Source: Vandammella animalimorsus (GTDB lineage: Bacteria; Pseudomonadota; Gammaproteobacteria; Burkholderiales; Burkholderiaceae_C). Taken from it: a stretch of DNA of 64,000 nucleotides. The stretch lies in the NCBI RefSeq assembly GCF_002285265.1, contig NZ_NSJB01000012.1:1-64000 (forward strand). The letters are read 5' to 3'. Positions 53,041 through 61,480 of the stretch are shown in pieces. The notes under the pieces were generated by a model. It made no database searches and was not told where the DNA came from. It saw nothing but the letters and a program-made list of their open reading frames with translations. The position numbers and the translations under genes are program-made. The stretch's first letter is position 1. Each line of letters begins with the position of its first letter.

Positions 53041-53550
53041 TCACCCCGCTCCTGGCGTCAGCGGCACGCTGGCCAAGGGCAGGAACAAGGTGCGTGGCGA
53101 ATCCGGCAGGGCCATCAAGCCGTGGTGCCGGTAAAAGGCCGCGGCCGTGGCGTCCTTGGCATCCACGATCAGCGCGTAGGCGGCAATCTCCGAACGGGCG
53201 GCACGGCGCAATGCATCGGCCAGCAGGGCCGCCCCCAGCCCCTGCCCCTGAAAAGCCCGGTCCACCGCCAGGCGGCCCAGGCGCACGGCCGGCACCGTGG
53301 GGTAGCGCGGCAGCTTGCGGCCAATGGCGGTGGGCAAATCTCCCAGCAGCACACTGGCCGAGGCCAGCGTGTAATAGCCCGCAATGCGTTGCCCAGCCCC
53401 CAGCGCCACAAAGCAGGCGGCCACGCGGCGGCGCATGTCCTGGCCGGCCTGCTCACGCAGATAGCGGTTCAGCGGCGGCGAGGCGCTGTCGAACGCCGTG
53501 CGCTCGTGCGCGGCATCCAGCAGCGCCAGCCGGAAGGGCGCACCGCTCAT
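53041..53550 (-). CDS. GNAT-family toxin, TacT-like
   Basis: A 169-residue acetyltransferase of the TacT/AtaT toxin group, which acetylate aminoacyl-tRNA and stop translation. Typical stretches: FDSASPPLNRYLREQAGQDMRRRVAACFVAL at the start, AGYYTLASASVLLGDLP, and the acetyl-CoA site VRLGRLAVDRAFQGQGLGAALLADALRRA. YALIVDAKDATAAAFYRHHGL follows. All core motifs are present, so it looks functional. Its start overlaps the antitoxin stop (ATGA, 53547-53550). The pair is oriented opposite to the flanking iron genes. Confidence 0.9.
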   Translation of the reverse strand: MSGAPFRLALLDAAHERTAFDSASPPLNRYLREQAGQDMRRRVAACFVALGAGQRIAGYYTLASASVLLGDLPTAIGRKLPRYPTVPAVRLGRLAVDRAFQGQGLGAALLADALRRAARSEIAAYALIVDAKDATAAAFYRHHGLMALPDSPRTLFLPLASVPLTPGAG

Positions 53551-53873
53551 CCGGCGTCTGCGGCCGCCGCGCCCGCGGCCCCCGCGGGCGGTTCAGGGCG
53601 CAACAACTGGCCGTGGCGGGCCAAGGCGCGCTCCAGCGCCGCAGCCGGCGGCGGCGGCGACAACATGGCCTGCGCAAAGCATTGCTGATCGGCCAGCGAC
53701 AGGCGCACCAGCTCCGCCTGCTCAATGGCGCGCTGGGCCGCCTCCTGCACGGCGGCTATCACGAAATCCGTCATCGTGCGCCCCTGCAACTCGGCAGCGC
53801 GCTTGAGCAGGGCATGCAAATCGGTACTGATCCTCGCCTCAAGGCGGGCGTTGGCGCTGGTGGTCACAGACAT
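53547..53873 (-). CDS. DUF1778 antitoxin, TacA-like
   Basis: A 108-residue ribbon-helix-helix antitoxin of the DUF1778 family paired with the GNAT toxin. NARLEARISTDLHALLKRAAELQGRTMTDFVIAAVQEAAQRAI is the signature, followed by a toxin-binding tail (LADQQCFAQAMLSPPPPAAALERALARH). The C-terminus is extended by an Ala/Gly/Pro stretch. Start at the ATG 53873 (MSVTTSANARLEARIS); a GTG eight codons earlier adds nothing conserved. Neutralises the toxin and presumably represses the pair's promoter. Confidence 0.9.
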   Translation of the reverse strand: MSVTTSANARLEARISTDLHALLKRAAELQGRTMTDFVIAAVQEAAQRAIEQAELVRLSLADQQCFAQAMLSPPPPAAALERALARHGQLLRPEPPAGAAGAAAADAG

Positions 53874-54231
53874 AGGGGGCAAGGGCTGATTGAACACAGA
53901 TGGGGCGGATGTTCCGGCAATCTGCCGTACAAATCAAGCCCACATCGCCAGCCCGCACCGCCCCTGTTACAAAAAACCTGAGGGAAACGCCCTCGTCATC
54001 CGTCAACACCCATGACGGCCCGTTTTGGGCTGGTCAACCGGGCGGGTTGCGGCGTTTGCGCCGTCTTGGCGCGCGCGGGCAGGCGGCGGTTCGGGCCAGG
54101 CGATGCCACGCGGCAGACCGGCCCCATCCGCGCGCTGGCCTGCCGCGCCGGGGCCGTGAGCAGCCCCAACCCGCCGCCCCTTGCCGCGCGCATGCGCGCC
54201 CATGATCCATTTGACGAAGGACGACACCACC
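53874..54231. other. Shared upstream region of tacA-tacT and the second receptor
   Basis: About 358 bases without a recognisable gene. A GGAAAC (53983-53988) inside the small hairpin GAGGG-CCCTC (53980-53994) resembles the -35 of ECF promoters, and a CGTC follows, but the spacing is not canonical. The receptor promoter must lie here if it is driven by the hybrid sigma factor. Confidence 0.35.
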
Positions 54232-56661
54232 ATGCTTGCTGCCCCGTTCCGCCCCCGCGCCGCCGCCGCTGCGGCCGCGCTGGCCTGCACCCTGGCCGCC
54301 TGGCCCGCGGCCCAGGCCCAAACAGCCAACCCAGCGGCCAACCCGGCCACGGCATCCACCCCGGCCGCCGCCATCCACCTGCCCGCCCAGCCGCTGGCGC
54401 ACAGCCTGGCCGCGTTGGCGCAGCGCAGCGGCGCCTCGCTGGCCTATGCGCCCGAGCTGGTGGCGGGCAAACAGGCCGCCGCCGTGCAAGGCGCGCCCGG
54501 CGTGGGCGCGGCGCTGGCGCAAATGCTGCGCGGCACCGGCCTGCAAGCGCGCCAGCAGGGCCAGACCTGGACGATCCAGCCCGCCCCAACCCGCGCCGCC
54601 GCCGCAGGCAGCGCGGGCGATGCCCAGACCCTGCCGGCCATCACCGTGCAGGCCGCGCCCGAAACCGCCACCGGCCCGGTGCTGGGCTACGCCGCGCGCC
54701 GCAGCGCCACGGCCACCAAGACGGACACGCCGCTGGTGGAAACGCCGCAGTCCGTCAGCGTGATCGGCGCCGAGGAGATCGAGGCCAAGGGCATGCGCGA
54801 TGTGCTGGACACGCTGGGCTACATGCCGGGCGTGCTCCCCCGAATGTGGGGTCCCGATGGCCGGGGCTATGAATACATGATGCTGCGCGGCTTTGACAAC
54901 CTGGCAGCCCAGAACTTCCTCGACGGCCTGGCGCAAATGAGCTTCGTGGGCATTGCCCCACACACCGAGGTCTATGGCATGGAGCGCATCGAGGTGCTGC
55001 GCGGCCCGGCCTCGACCACCTTCGGGCGGGCCGACGTGGGCGGCATCGTCCACCGCGTCAGCAAGCGGCCCACGCTGGACGAGCCGGTGCGCGAGGTGCA
55101 GGCGCAACTGGGCAATTACCGGCAGCGGCAACTGGCCTTCGACTACGGCGGCAAGCTGGGCGAGCAGACCGCTTACCGCCTGGTGGGGCTGGCGCGCCAG
55201 GGCCGCTCGCAAGACCGCTACCCCACGGGCGAATGGGACACGGCCAAGCGCCAGTACTTCGCCCCCTCGCTGCTGTGGCAACCCTCGGCCGCTACCCGCC
55301 TGACGCTGCTGGCCTCGGTGCTGCGCCATGACGCGAGTGATGACATCAGCTATGTATCCGACAGCAACGGTCAGCCCACCCAGGTGCGCGAAGGCGACCC
55401 GCGCTACAGCCGCATCAAGCACGACAACTGGTCGCTGGGCTATGAGCTGCGCCACGACTTCAACGCCCAATGGGGCCTGCGGCAAAACTTCCGCCACGCC
55501 AAGCGTGTCGGGGATAAACATCACACCTATTCCTCACTGCAGGATGACGGGCGTACGTTCACGCGCACGGCCGAACGCAACGAAGGCAACCTGCGGCAAA
55601 CCTCGCTGGATACTTACTTGGAAGGGCGCTTGCAAACCGGCGCGGTGCGCCACCAGCTGATTGCCGGGCTGGACTTCACCCAGGCGCGAGGCTTGGAGAC
55701 GCAAAAAAGCGGACCGGCCTCAGACCTGGACCTCTACAACCCTGTGTACCACCCCATCACCCCGCCCAGCGTAGTGACCGACATTGCCGGGCCGAACAAG
55801 CTGCGCGCGCTGGGGCTGTATGCGCAAGACCAGATGCGCATGGGCGAGCAATGGCTGCTGACGCTGTCGGGCCGGCACGACACGGTGAGGGGGGATGACG
55901 CCTCCAGCTCGCGCGGGCAACGCCAAAGCCGCACCGACCGCGCCTTCACCGGCCGCGCCGCGCTCACCTGGCTGGCCCCCGGCGGCTGGGCGCCTTATGT
56001 GAGCTACGGCACCTCCTTCCTGCCCGCCTTGGGCGCTTATGACACGTTCGATGCCAAGCCCACCACCGGCCGCCAATGGGAGCTGGGCATCAAATACCAG
56101 CCCCCGGGGCAAAGCCTGTTGCTGAGCGCTGCCGTGTTCGACCTGCGCAAGCGCAACATCACCGTGAGCAACCCCATCACCAACCGCGATGAGCAGGTGG
56201 GCGCCATGCGCTCGCGCGGGCTGGAACTGGAGGCCAAGGGCCGCCCGTTGCCTGCCTTGCCCGGCCTGCACGCCACCGCCGCCTACACCTATAGCGACGT
56301 CAAAGGCCTGGCGGGCAGCACCTGGCGCGTGGAGGCGGGCAAGGCCCCCATCCAGGTGCCCAAGCACATGGCCTCGCTGTGGCTGGACTACCGCTTGGCC
56401 GAAGGCCGCCTGCGCGGCCTGCACCTGGGCCTGGGCGCGCGCCACGTGGGCCGCCGCTGGGACGACGCGGCCAACACCCGCGCGCAACCGGGCTACACGC
56501 TGGTGGACGCCAGCCTGCGCTACGACCTGGGCGCCAACTGGCGCCTGGCGCTGAACGTGCACAACCTGCTCAACAAGAAGTACTTCGCCAGCAATCCTTT
56601 CAATGACTGGTGGCGCGGCGAGCAGCGCACGGTGACGGCCACGGCCACCTACCGCTGGTAA
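54232..56661 (+). CDS. TonB-dependent siderophore receptor with STN signalling domain (locus 2)
   Basis: An 809-residue outer-membrane transducer. Signal peptide core [23 protein letters not shown] domain about residues 45-110 (IHLPAQPLAHSLAALAQRSGASLAYAPELV). TonB-box/plug with VTVQAAPETAT, ETPQSVSVIGAEEI, MLRGFDNLAAQNFLDG and RIEVLRGPASTTFGRADVGGIVHRVSK. A barrel follows, ending VTATATYRW. A FpvA/FhuE-type ferric siderophore receptor that should signal to the hybrid sigma/anti-sigma protein. Two toxin-antitoxin pairs separate it from that gene. It shares a nearly identical 68-base junction with the first receptor, although the rest diverges. ATG at 54232 has AAGGA upstream. Confidence 0.92.
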   Translation: MLAAPFRPRAAAAAAALACTLAAWPAAQAQTANPAANPATASTPAAAIHLPAQPLAHSLAALAQRSGASLAYAPELVAGKQAAAVQGAPGVGAALAQMLRGTGLQARQQGQTWTIQPAPTRAAAAGSAGDAQTLPAITVQAAPETATGPVLGYAARRSATATKTDTPLVETPQSVSVIGAEEIEAKGMRDVLDTLGYMPGVLPRMWGPDGRGYEYMMLRGFDNLAAQNFLDGLAQMSFVGIAPHTEVYGMERIEVLRGPASTTFGRADVGGIVHRVSKRPTLDEPVREVQAQLGNYRQRQLAFDYGGKLGEQTAYRLVGLARQGRSQDRYPTGEWDTAKRQYFAPSLLWQPSAATRLTLLASVLRHDASDDISYVSDSNGQPTQVREGDPRYSRIKHDNWSLGYELRHDFNAQWGLRQNFRHAKRVGDKHHTYSSLQDDGRTFTRTAERNEGNLRQTSLDTYLEGRLQTGAVRHQLIAGLDFTQARGLETQKSGPASDLDLYNPVYHPITPPSVVTDIAGPNKLRALGLYAQDQMRMGEQWLLTLSGRHDTVRGDDASSSRGQRQSRTDRAFTGRAALTWLAPGGWAPYVSYGTSFLPALGAYDTFDAKPTTGRQWELGIKYQPPGQSLLLSAAVFDLRKRNITVSNPITNRDEQVGAMRSRGLELEAKGRPLPALPGLHATAAYTYSDVKGLAGSTWRVEAGKAPIQVPKHMASLWLDYRLAEGRLRGLHLGLGARHVGRRWDDAANTRAQPGYTLVDASLRYDLGANWRLALNVHNLLNKKYFASNPFNDWWRGEQRTVTATATYRW

Positions 56662-56715
56662 GCCAGCACGCTGGCGGCAGGCGCCCTGCCCGCTTGCATG
56701 GCGGGCAGGCCCGCT

Positions 56716-56803
56716 TGCAAGGCGCCTGCAAAGTGCCTGCAAAGTGCCTGCAAAGTGCCTGCAAAGTGCCTGCAAAGTGCCTGCGAGGTGCTTGCGAGGT
56801 GCA
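56716..56803 (+). repeat. 11-bp tandem repeat, eight units
   Basis: Units of TGCAAAGTGCC: five perfect copies (56727-56781) flanked by one degenerate unit before (56716-56726) and two after (56782-56803). It lies between the receptor stop and the convergent RHH/PIN pair. The units are contiguous, with no spacers. Not coding in any convincing frame. Confidence 0.93.
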
Positions 56804-56836
56804 GGCCGCGCCGCCGCCGTGGCGCGCGGCGCTGGC

Positions 56837-57073
56837 TCACCGCGCATCGCCCGGCGCGGGCGGGGCATCGGGCACGCGCTCCAGCACGGCCAGAAAATCC
56901 TCGCGCCGCCCCTGCGCCGCCTCGGCGCGCAGGTGCTCCAGCGTCAGCCAACTGGCCAGCTTCTCCGCCGTGGCGCTGGCAATGAACTGGTTGACGGAGA
57001 TGCCATCGCGCGCGGCCAGCTCTTTCACTTTGCGGTGGATGGAATCGGGCAGGCGAATCGTCAGGGCGGTCAT
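56837..57073 (-). CDS. RHH-type antitoxin of a PIN toxin
   Basis: A 78-residue ribbon-helix-helix protein: MTALTIRLPDSIHRKVKELAARDGISVNQFIASATAEKLASWL is the Arc/MetJ-type DNA-binding unit, with a helical tail (LEHLRAEAAQGRREDFLAVLERVPD) for toxin binding. This form is often labelled HicB-family antitoxin but pairs here with a PIN protein. Its start overlaps the toxin stop (57070-57073), and the toxin gene is upstream, a reversed order seen in the PIN COG1569 group. Looks intact. Confidence 0.85.
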   Translation of the reverse strand: MTALTIRLPDSIHRKVKELAARDGISVNQFIASATAEKLASWLTLEHLRAEAAQGRREDFLAVLERVPDAPPAPGDAR

Positions 57074-57492
57074 GGGGTGCTCTCCAGAAGGTTCAAGAAT
57101 TCAGCAGGTGTGAGGGCTTGGATACCGAAGGCCGATGTGCCCCGGAAATCCCGCGTGTTGTGCGTGATGATGTAACGGCTGGCCGAGGCCACGGCGCATT
57201 CCAGCACCATGTCGTCGTCCGCATCGCGCAGGAACGGGCGCCACAGGTAATACACATCCTGCAAATGCGCCAGCGAGGCCAGGTAGCGCAAAAAGCCTTG
57301 CATTTGCGCCACGTCAACGCCGGCGGGCACATGCTCTGGCCGCGTGAGGACAGCTTGCCATTCCATGTACAGCGCCACCGACAAGGCCGGGCGGAACTTG
57401 GGCGATGGCAATTGCCGCAGCAAATGGTGGCTCGCGCCGCTTCGAGAGCGCATCGCGGCCACCAGCACAGAGGTATCCAGAACGATCAACAT
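57070..57492 (-). CDS. PIN-domain toxin, COG1569-type
   Basis: A 140-residue putative endoribonuclease toxin. PIN acidic residues are in MLIVLDTSVLVAAMRSRSGA (first Asp), YMEWQAVLTRPEH (Glu), LRDADDDMVLECAVAS (Asp cluster) and ITHNTRDFRG (last Asp). These are the catalytic positions expected for metal-dependent RNA cleavage, so the toxin appears competent. Start at ATG 57492; a longer start at 57519 adds unconserved residues. It lies between the receptor and the PepSY gene of locus 2, on the opposite strand. Confidence 0.87.
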   Translation of the reverse strand: MLIVLDTSVLVAAMRSRSGASHHLLRQLPSPKFRPALSVALYMEWQAVLTRPEHVPAGVDVAQMQGFLRYLASLAHLQDVYYLWRPFLRDADDDMVLECAVASASRYIITHNTRDFRGTSAFGIQALTPAEFLNLLESTP

Positions 57493-57593
57493 GGTTGCGC
57501 CAGTGTAACCACGCAGCATCCAAAAAGCACCACCCCAGCCTCATTTCTTGCCTCATTGATTACTCCATTTCTTTGAAAAGGCTCTTGCCCCTC

Positions 57594-58943
57594 ATGCCCC
57601 CGCCGCACACCCAAGCCCGCCCCAAGCCATCCCGCCTGCTGCGCCCGGCCCTGCTCAAACTGCACCGCTGGGCGGGCCTGGCCTTGGCCGCCTTTCTGGC
57701 GCTCACCGGCCTGACCGGGGCCGTGATGGCCTGGACGGACGAGCTGGACGCGCTGCTGAACCCACACATGCTGCGCACGCCCGGCACGCCGGCGCAGGAT
57801 GCGGCGCAGTTGCTGGCGCTGGCCGCGCGGGTGGAGGCCGCGCAGCCGCAGTGGCGCGTGACCAGCCTGCCGCTGGCGCTGGAGCCGGGGCAGGCGGCCA
57901 TGCTGCGCGTGGCGGCCAAACCGAGTGCGGATGCCAGCACGGGCACGGACGCGAGCGCACCGCTGGGCTTTGACCAGTTGTTCGTGCACCCGGCGAGCGG
58001 TCAGATTCTGGGCCAGCGGCAATGGGGCCAGTGGCGCGGCGGCTCGCTGGCGCAGGCGCGGCAAGATGTGCTGCCTTTCATCTACAAGCTGCACTACAGC
58101 CTGCACCTGCCCGGCGTGTGGGGCGTGTGGCTGCTGGGCGGCGTGGCCTTGCTGTGGGCGCTGGATTGCCTGTGGGCGCTGGCGCTGGCCTTCCCCAGCC
58201 GCAAGGCGTGGCGCAAGTCCTTCGCGTTTCGCTGGGGCGCGGGCGGGCACAAGCTGACGTTCGATCTGCACCGCTCGGGCAGCGTGTGGCTGTGGCCGCT
58301 GCTGCTGGCGCTGGCGATGACCGGCGTGGGGCTGAATCTGCGCACGGAAGTCATGCAGCCGCTGGTGGCGTGGTTTTCGCCCGTGCCGCCCGAGCCTTGG
58401 GCGGGCCGCCAGCCCTTGCCCCCAGGGCAAGCGGCCATCGGGCGCGAGCGCGCGCTGCAATTGGCGCTGGAGCGGGCGCGGCAGTTGGGCTGGCTGGGCG
58501 ATGCGCCCGTCGCGCGCCCATCCACCATCCACACCGCTGCCGCGGCTTCATCGCCCGCCACGCCCGCCCCTGGCGCAGCCAAGGCGCTGGGCTTGCAGCC
58601 CTGGCGGCTGTACGACTGGCAGGATGCAGACGGGCTGTACGCCGTGGCCTTTGCCGCGCCGGGGCGCGAGCCTTACGGCCCGGCGCTGGGGCCGCACTGG
58701 GTGTATCTGGATGCCGCAAGCGGCACCGTGGCAGGCGTGCGCACGGGCCTGGGCGGCAGCGCGGGCGAGGTGTTCATGGCCGCGCAGTACCCGCTGCACT
58801 CGGGCCGCATTCTGGGCGTGGCAGGCCGCGCGCTGGTCAGCCTGCTGGGGCTGGCGGTGGCCGTCATCAGCGTGACGGGGGTGATGATCTGGCTGCGCAA
58901 GCGCCGCGCCGGGCTGCCCCAGCGCGGGGCGCCAAAGGGTTAG
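57594..58943 (+). CDS. PepSY-associated transmembrane protein (iron uptake type)
   Basis: A 449-residue inner-membrane protein with four or more helices. The first unit is [26 protein letters not shown], with HRWAGL characteristic of the PepSY_TM/PiuB family. Further segments are [46 protein letters not shown] and [34 protein letters not shown] and [14 protein letters not shown] are heme-ligand-like histidine motifs. Relatives sit next to siderophore receptors and may reduce ferric siderophores. The receptor at 54232 is its logical partner, though a toxin-antitoxin pair lies between. Its stop abuts a truncated RNase Z-like gene. Confidence 0.85.
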   Translation: MPPPHTQARPKPSRLLRPALLKLHRWAGLALAAFLALTGLTGAVMAWTDELDALLNPHMLRTPGTPAQDAAQLLALAARVEAAQPQWRVTSLPLALEPGQAAMLRVAAKPSADASTGTDASAPLGFDQLFVHPASGQILGQRQWGQWRGGSLAQARQDVLPFIYKLHYSLHLPGVWGVWLLGGVALLWALDCLWALALAFPSRKAWRKSFAFRWGAGGHKLTFDLHRSGSVWLWPLLLALAMTGVGLNLRTEVMQPLVAWFSPVPPEPWAGRQPLPPGQAAIGRERALQLALERARQLGWLGDAPVARPSTIHTAAAASSPATPAPGAAKALGLQPWRLYDWQDADGLYAVAFAAPGREPYGPALGPHWVYLDAASGTVAGVRTGLGGSAGEVFMAAQYPLHSGRILGVAGRALVSLLGLAVAVISVTGVMIWLRKRRAGLPQRGAPKG

Positions 58944-58944
58944 G

Positions 58945-59154
58945 GCAATGGTCGCCGTGCACATGGCTGATGCACACGGCGGCCAGGCTGTGCAGCGACA
59001 GGCCGGTGCGCAGCAGTTGCTGCTGCGTGCCTTGGCCACAGTCGAGCCAATATCAGCCCGCCGCGGCCAAGGGCGCTTGCACCGCCAGGGCCGAGACATT
59101 GCGCTGGCGCGCGGGCACGCCCGGGCAAGTCCCAGGAAAGGTGATGTCCAGCAT
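58945..59154 (-). pseudogene. Ribonuclease Z-like metallo-beta-lactamase gene, N-terminal remnant
   Basis: On the minus strand from an ATG at 59154: MLDITFPGTCPGVPARQRNV, then SALAVQAPLAAAG, an in-frame TGA, then [36 protein letters not shown]. This is the start of an RNase Z-type MBL-fold protein, including the zinc motif HxHGDH. One stop codon interrupts it (where homologues have Trp), and similarity ends exactly at the 3' end of the PepSY gene. It is a dead, truncated gene whose remainder was replaced by locus 2. Confidence 0.75.
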
Positions 59155-59416
59155 GGTTGCAACAAAAAAGAGAAATGCGCAGCGCCCATACCACAGCCGG
59201 CCGGGCCTGCTTGAGCAGGTCACCCCGCATGGCGCTACACCATTGGCAAATCGTCAAAAAAATGTAAGACAATGCCCCAGCTCCGCCACACGGGCACACG
59301 CAAGTGCGTGTGTTTTCTCTAAAAAAACCTGTTCACGCCCCCGCTGCAAGCCGAGCTGTGCCGGCCCACGCCGCGTTGGGAACAGGCGCCACCGTTTTCA
59401 CCACAGGGCCATTGCC

Positions 59417-59932
59417 ATGAGCATTCTTCAGTGGACGCCGGACATGGACACCGGCATTGCCGAGATCGACAGGCAACACCGGCGCATCGTCGAATACATC
59501 AATATGCTGCACCAGGCGCGGCAAACGCACGACCGCCAGCGCCAGGGCGAGGTGATCGCCGAGATGGTGGACTACACCATTTCGCACTTCGCCTTCGAGG
59601 AAGCCTTGATCGAGGAAGCTGGCTACGTGTTCAGCGGCCCGCACAAGAAAGTGCACGAGCTGTTCACGCGCAAGGTCACCGAAATGCAGCGGCGCTTTGA
59701 CAGCGGCGAGGACGTGAGCGAGGAACTGCACGGCATGCTCTCGCGCTGGCTGTTCAACCACGTGCGCAACGAAGACCACGGCTATGTGGAAGCCGTGCAG
59801 GCCTATCAGCGCCAACTGCTGGGCGAGCCAGCCCCCAGCGCGCCAGAAGAAGCCGAGCAAGCCCTCGCCGCCGAAACTGCGGGCGCCGCCGCGCCACAAA
59901 AAGGCTGGCTGGCCAGGATGTTTGGCTGGTGA
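59417..59932 (+). CDS. Bacteriohemerythrin
   Basis: A 171-residue non-heme di-iron O2-binding protein. All seven expected iron ligands can be seen: His21 (EIDRQHRRI), His57 and Glu61 (SHFAFEE), His76 and His80 (PHKKVH), His115 and Asp120 (NHVRNEDH). The four-helix domain covers residues about 8-130, followed by an Ala/Glu-rich linker and a C-terminal amphipathic segment (GWLARMFGW). It may store or deliver oxygen or sense it. Stand-alone, with no methyl-accepting or GGDEF partner. Start ATG at 59417 (MSILQWTPDMDTG). Confidence 0.93.
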   Translation: MSILQWTPDMDTGIAEIDRQHRRIVEYINMLHQARQTHDRQRQGEVIAEMVDYTISHFAFEEALIEEAGYVFSGPHKKVHELFTRKVTEMQRRFDSGEDVSEELHGMLSRWLFNHVRNEDHGYVEAVQAYQRQLLGEPAPSAPEEAEQALAAETAGAAAPQKGWLARMFGW

Positions 59933-59975
59933 GCCTTGGCCCGAAACCTTCAGCGTTGAGGTTTTGAGCTGGTGC

Positions 59976-61463
59976 TCAGCCCAGCCGCAGGTCTTTGAGC
60001 ACTTCCTCAAAAGCAGCCAGCCTGCCCCTGCCAAACAACTGCGGCAGGGGCGCAACGGGCAGCAGCGCGCGGATGCGCTGGCGCTGCGCATCGGTGGGCT
60101 GCACGAAGCAATGCAGGCGCACGTCCGCCAGCCAGCCAAGCGCCAGAGGCCGAAAGAGGCTGGCGGCGCGGGCCTCATCGCCCAACGCGGCGCGCGGCAC
60201 GCTCAGCAGCACGATGCAGTGGTTCCACGCATCGCCCAGGCGACTCAGCTGCAGCAGGCGCAGCCAGTGCTCGGCGCTTTCACCGCGCATGTATGGCCAG
60301 AGCATCTCCAGCGTGGGTGCGTTGCCGCTGCGCTCGGCGTGCAGGCGGGCGACGCGGAACACGGCGCGCGCAGGGTCTTGCAGCGCGCGCAGGGTCAGGG
60401 CGTCGGCCTCTTGCGCCTGCAGGCGGTAGGCCGCGGCGTAGGCGGCGCGGCGCACCACGGGGGCGCTGTCGCCCAACGCGGCCAGCGCGAGCGGGCGGCC
60501 TTGCGGCAGGGCCAGATCGGCCAGCAGGCCCAGCGCAGCGGCGCGCTGGCGCGGCGTGGCGTCGGGCCTGTGCAAGGTGGCTGTGGCATGGGCCTGCAGG
60601 TCTTCGCTGGGGCCGCCGCACAGCTGAATGGCCAGATAACGCACGCTGGGGCTGGCATCGTGCAGGGCCGCTTGCAACCAATTGGGCCAGAGGGTTTGCC
60701 CGCTGCCCGGGCTTGGCGCGGCGGCGCTGCCGTGCGCGGCCCTCAGCGTGAGGCTCAATGCGCGCAACGCGCTCAAACGGGTGCGGATATGGGGCGTGCG
60801 CAGGGCTTGCTCATACAGGCTTTGGCGCAGCTCAGCACTGGGCAGCTTGTGCACCCATTGCACGGCGCGGCGGGTGATGGCCGGCTGACGCGCGGCCAGG
60901 CCGCTGGCCAGCACCTGGGCCAGGGCTTGGGCGCCCGGCGCATGCAGCGCCCAGTCGAGCAGCGCATCAAAGCAAAACACGGCCTGCGCAGGCGTGCCGC
61001 GCCGCACCAAGGCATGCAATGGCTGGCGCTGGGCGGCATCCATGCCTTGGAGGTTGCGCCGCATGCATTGGCGCATCAGTTCCAGCGCATCGCCGTGGTA
61101 GGCGCGCTGGCCACGCTCCAGCGCCTTCAGCGCGGGCAAGGCGTGCAGCGCGGTGGCAAGGTCCCATTGGGGCAATAGCCGCTGCAAGGCCTGCCAGGCG
61201 GCAGCGCGCACTTGCGGCACCCAGTCGTTCAGGCGCAGCAGCACGGCTTGCCAGATGGCGGCATCGGCATTGCCTGGCGTGATGCGATCCAGGGCGCGCT
61301 CGCGCACCCGGCCGTCGGGGTGGCACAGTGCGGTCAACAGGCTGTGGAGGTCAGAAGGTATGGGGGATCGCCGGGAAAAGGCAGCGCGCACCCATTGAGC
61401 AAAAGCCAGGGCGCGCGCCTGGGTGAATCGGGAAAAGCGCCGCAGCGATGGAATGTCTGGCAT
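59976..61463 (-). CDS. HEAT-repeat-like protein of unknown function
   Basis: A 495-residue alpha-helical protein built of repeating Ala/Leu-rich helix pairs. Examples are LLTALCHPDGRVRERALDRI, WVPQVRAAAWQALQRLLPQ, AALGLLADLALP and DSAPVVRRAAYAAAYRL, which resemble HEAT repeats. No enzyme motif, signal peptide or transmembrane helix. It lies 17 bases after rtcB on the same strand and is probably cotranscribed, so a scaffold role connected with RNA ligation is conceivable but unproven. Start at 61463 (MPDIPSLRRFSRF). Confidence 0.7.
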   Translation of the reverse strand: MPDIPSLRRFSRFTQARALAFAQWVRAAFSRRSPIPSDLHSLLTALCHPDGRVRERALDRITPGNADAAIWQAVLLRLNDWVPQVRAAAWQALQRLLPQWDLATALHALPALKALERGQRAYHGDALELMRQCMRRNLQGMDAAQRQPLHALVRRGTPAQAVFCFDALLDWALHAPGAQALAQVLASGLAARQPAITRRAVQWVHKLPSAELRQSLYEQALRTPHIRTRLSALRALSLTLRAAHGSAAAPSPGSGQTLWPNWLQAALHDASPSVRYLAIQLCGGPSEDLQAHATATLHRPDATPRQRAAALGLLADLALPQGRPLALAALGDSAPVVRRAAYAAAYRLQAQEADALTLRALQDPARAVFRVARLHAERSGNAPTLEMLWPYMRGESAEHWLRLLQLSRLGDAWNHCIVLLSVPRAALGDEARAASLFRPLALGWLADVRLHCFVQPTDAQRQRIRALLPVAPLPQLFGRGRLAAFEEVLKDLRLG

Positions 61464-61480
61464 GGGCTTTGGGCTTTCTC

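Noticed and set aside
56716-56803. Possible CRISPR-like array
   Set aside because: Units are only 11 bp and directly contiguous, with no unique spacers and no cas genes nearby.
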